Below, in pieces: positions 51,933 through 52,157 of a DNA stretch of 52,157 nucleotides. The position numbers and the translations under genes are program-made. The notes below the pieces were generated by a model. That model worked only from the letters and a program-made list of their open reading frames with translations, made no database searches and was not told the origin of the DNA. Source of the stretch: Candidatus Zymogenus saltonus (GTDB lineage: Bacteria > Desulfobacterota > Zymogenia > Zymogenales > Zymogenaceae); the NCBI GenBank assembly GCA_016929395.1, contig JAFGIX010000030.1, forward strand, positions 1-52,157. Reading direction: 5' to 3'. The first letter of the stretch is position 1, and each line of letters begins with the position of its first letter.

Positions 51933-52157
51933 AATCTTCTCCTCGGTGAAAAATATCTAAAAGTTGCCCCTTTTATACCACTATTTCGACGTGTTTTGAA
52001 GGTAATTTAGAGAGTTTTTTCGGAAGATTTTTAGGATTGCATTGGTCTTGAAGTGAATTGTTAAAATGCTTAATTGAAAAAGTTACGATCTTACCTTACA
52101 GTTTAGTCGTTTAAAGAGAAGATATTTTATCATAGAAGAGCCATCCCCGAACTTTAA
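51933..52157. other. Leader side of alcohol dehydrogenase gene to window end
   Basis: This is AT-rich sequence with no gene seen; it should contain the minus-strand promoter of the alcohol dehydrogenase gene. Confidence 0.4.

Overview
The window looks like a chromosome segment of a strictly anaerobic, Gram-negative-type bacterium, most like the Desulfobacterota (former Deltaproteobacteria). This is inferred from gene content and not from a marker gene: a trimeric [FeFe] hydrogenase, a menaquinone/ubiquinone methyltransferase, a flavin reductase-rubredoxin fusion, acyl-CoA and CoA-transferase chemistry, many two-component proteins, and frequent TTG/GTG starts behind good Shine-Dalgarno sites. 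There are no rRNAs and no CRISPR array, and I saw no transposase or integrase.

Layout. 1-3.3 kb: the 3' part of a tRNA-Pro(TGG), a cysteine-rich ferredoxin-type protein, a second decayed tRNA-Pro 3' half, and a frameshifted Mrr-like restriction endonuclease; this reads as an old tRNA-linked island. 3.5-6.8 kb: a membrane methyltransferase and a GH38 alpha-mannosidase-like enzyme. 7-10.7 kb: a V4R sensor protein, a cyclic-nucleotide-binding protein, two small membrane proteins and an orphan ECF-type S component with a possible pseudoknot leader. 11-21.7 kb: a signalling and stress block holding a sensor kinase, a PhoB/PhoR-like pair, a PAS-GGDEF protein, three UspA proteins, a second V4R protein, a CoA-transferase fused to a GNAT acetyltransferase, and a second CoA-transferase. 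21.9-23.8 kb: an AtpZ/AtpE pair without subunit a, a candidate structured RNA and short tandem repeats.

23.8-34.1 kb: hydC-hydB-hydA, encoding an electron-bifurcating-type [FeFe] hydrogenase whose HydB carries a GltD-like NAD(P)H/FAD module. It is bracketed on both sides by a receiver-kinase protein plus a single-domain receiver. On the left a further receiver copy has decayed. 34.5-49.1 kb: mostly ordinary metabolic, membrane and secreted-protein genes (TauE/SafE, UbiE, high-molecular-weight rubredoxin, TPR, HAD, acyl-CoA dehydrogenase, YidD, TAXI binding protein, retropepsin-like protein, TM1410-type glycosidase, M28 peptidase, GPH transporter). 49.4-50.3 kb: an AT-rich three-gene cassette (DUF3467-like, small acidic protein, RelE-like toxin) that looks horizontally acquired. 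50.7-51.9 kb: a zinc alcohol dehydrogenase.

How the parts may work together. A 48-bp, almost invariant element with PhoB-like 11-bp direct repeats lies upstream of three separate genes (diguanylate cyclase, hydrogenase-side receiver-kinase, TauE exporter). It suggests that the PhoB/PhoR-like pair encoded here, or a relative, links these loci into one regulon. The Usp/CoA-transferase-GNAT block and the hydrogenase block fit an energy-limited fermentative or syntrophic life. The leads I rate highest are the 48-bp element, the DUF3467/RelE-like cassette, the mirrored regulators round the HydB-GltD hydrogenase, and the structured RNA candidate after atpE.
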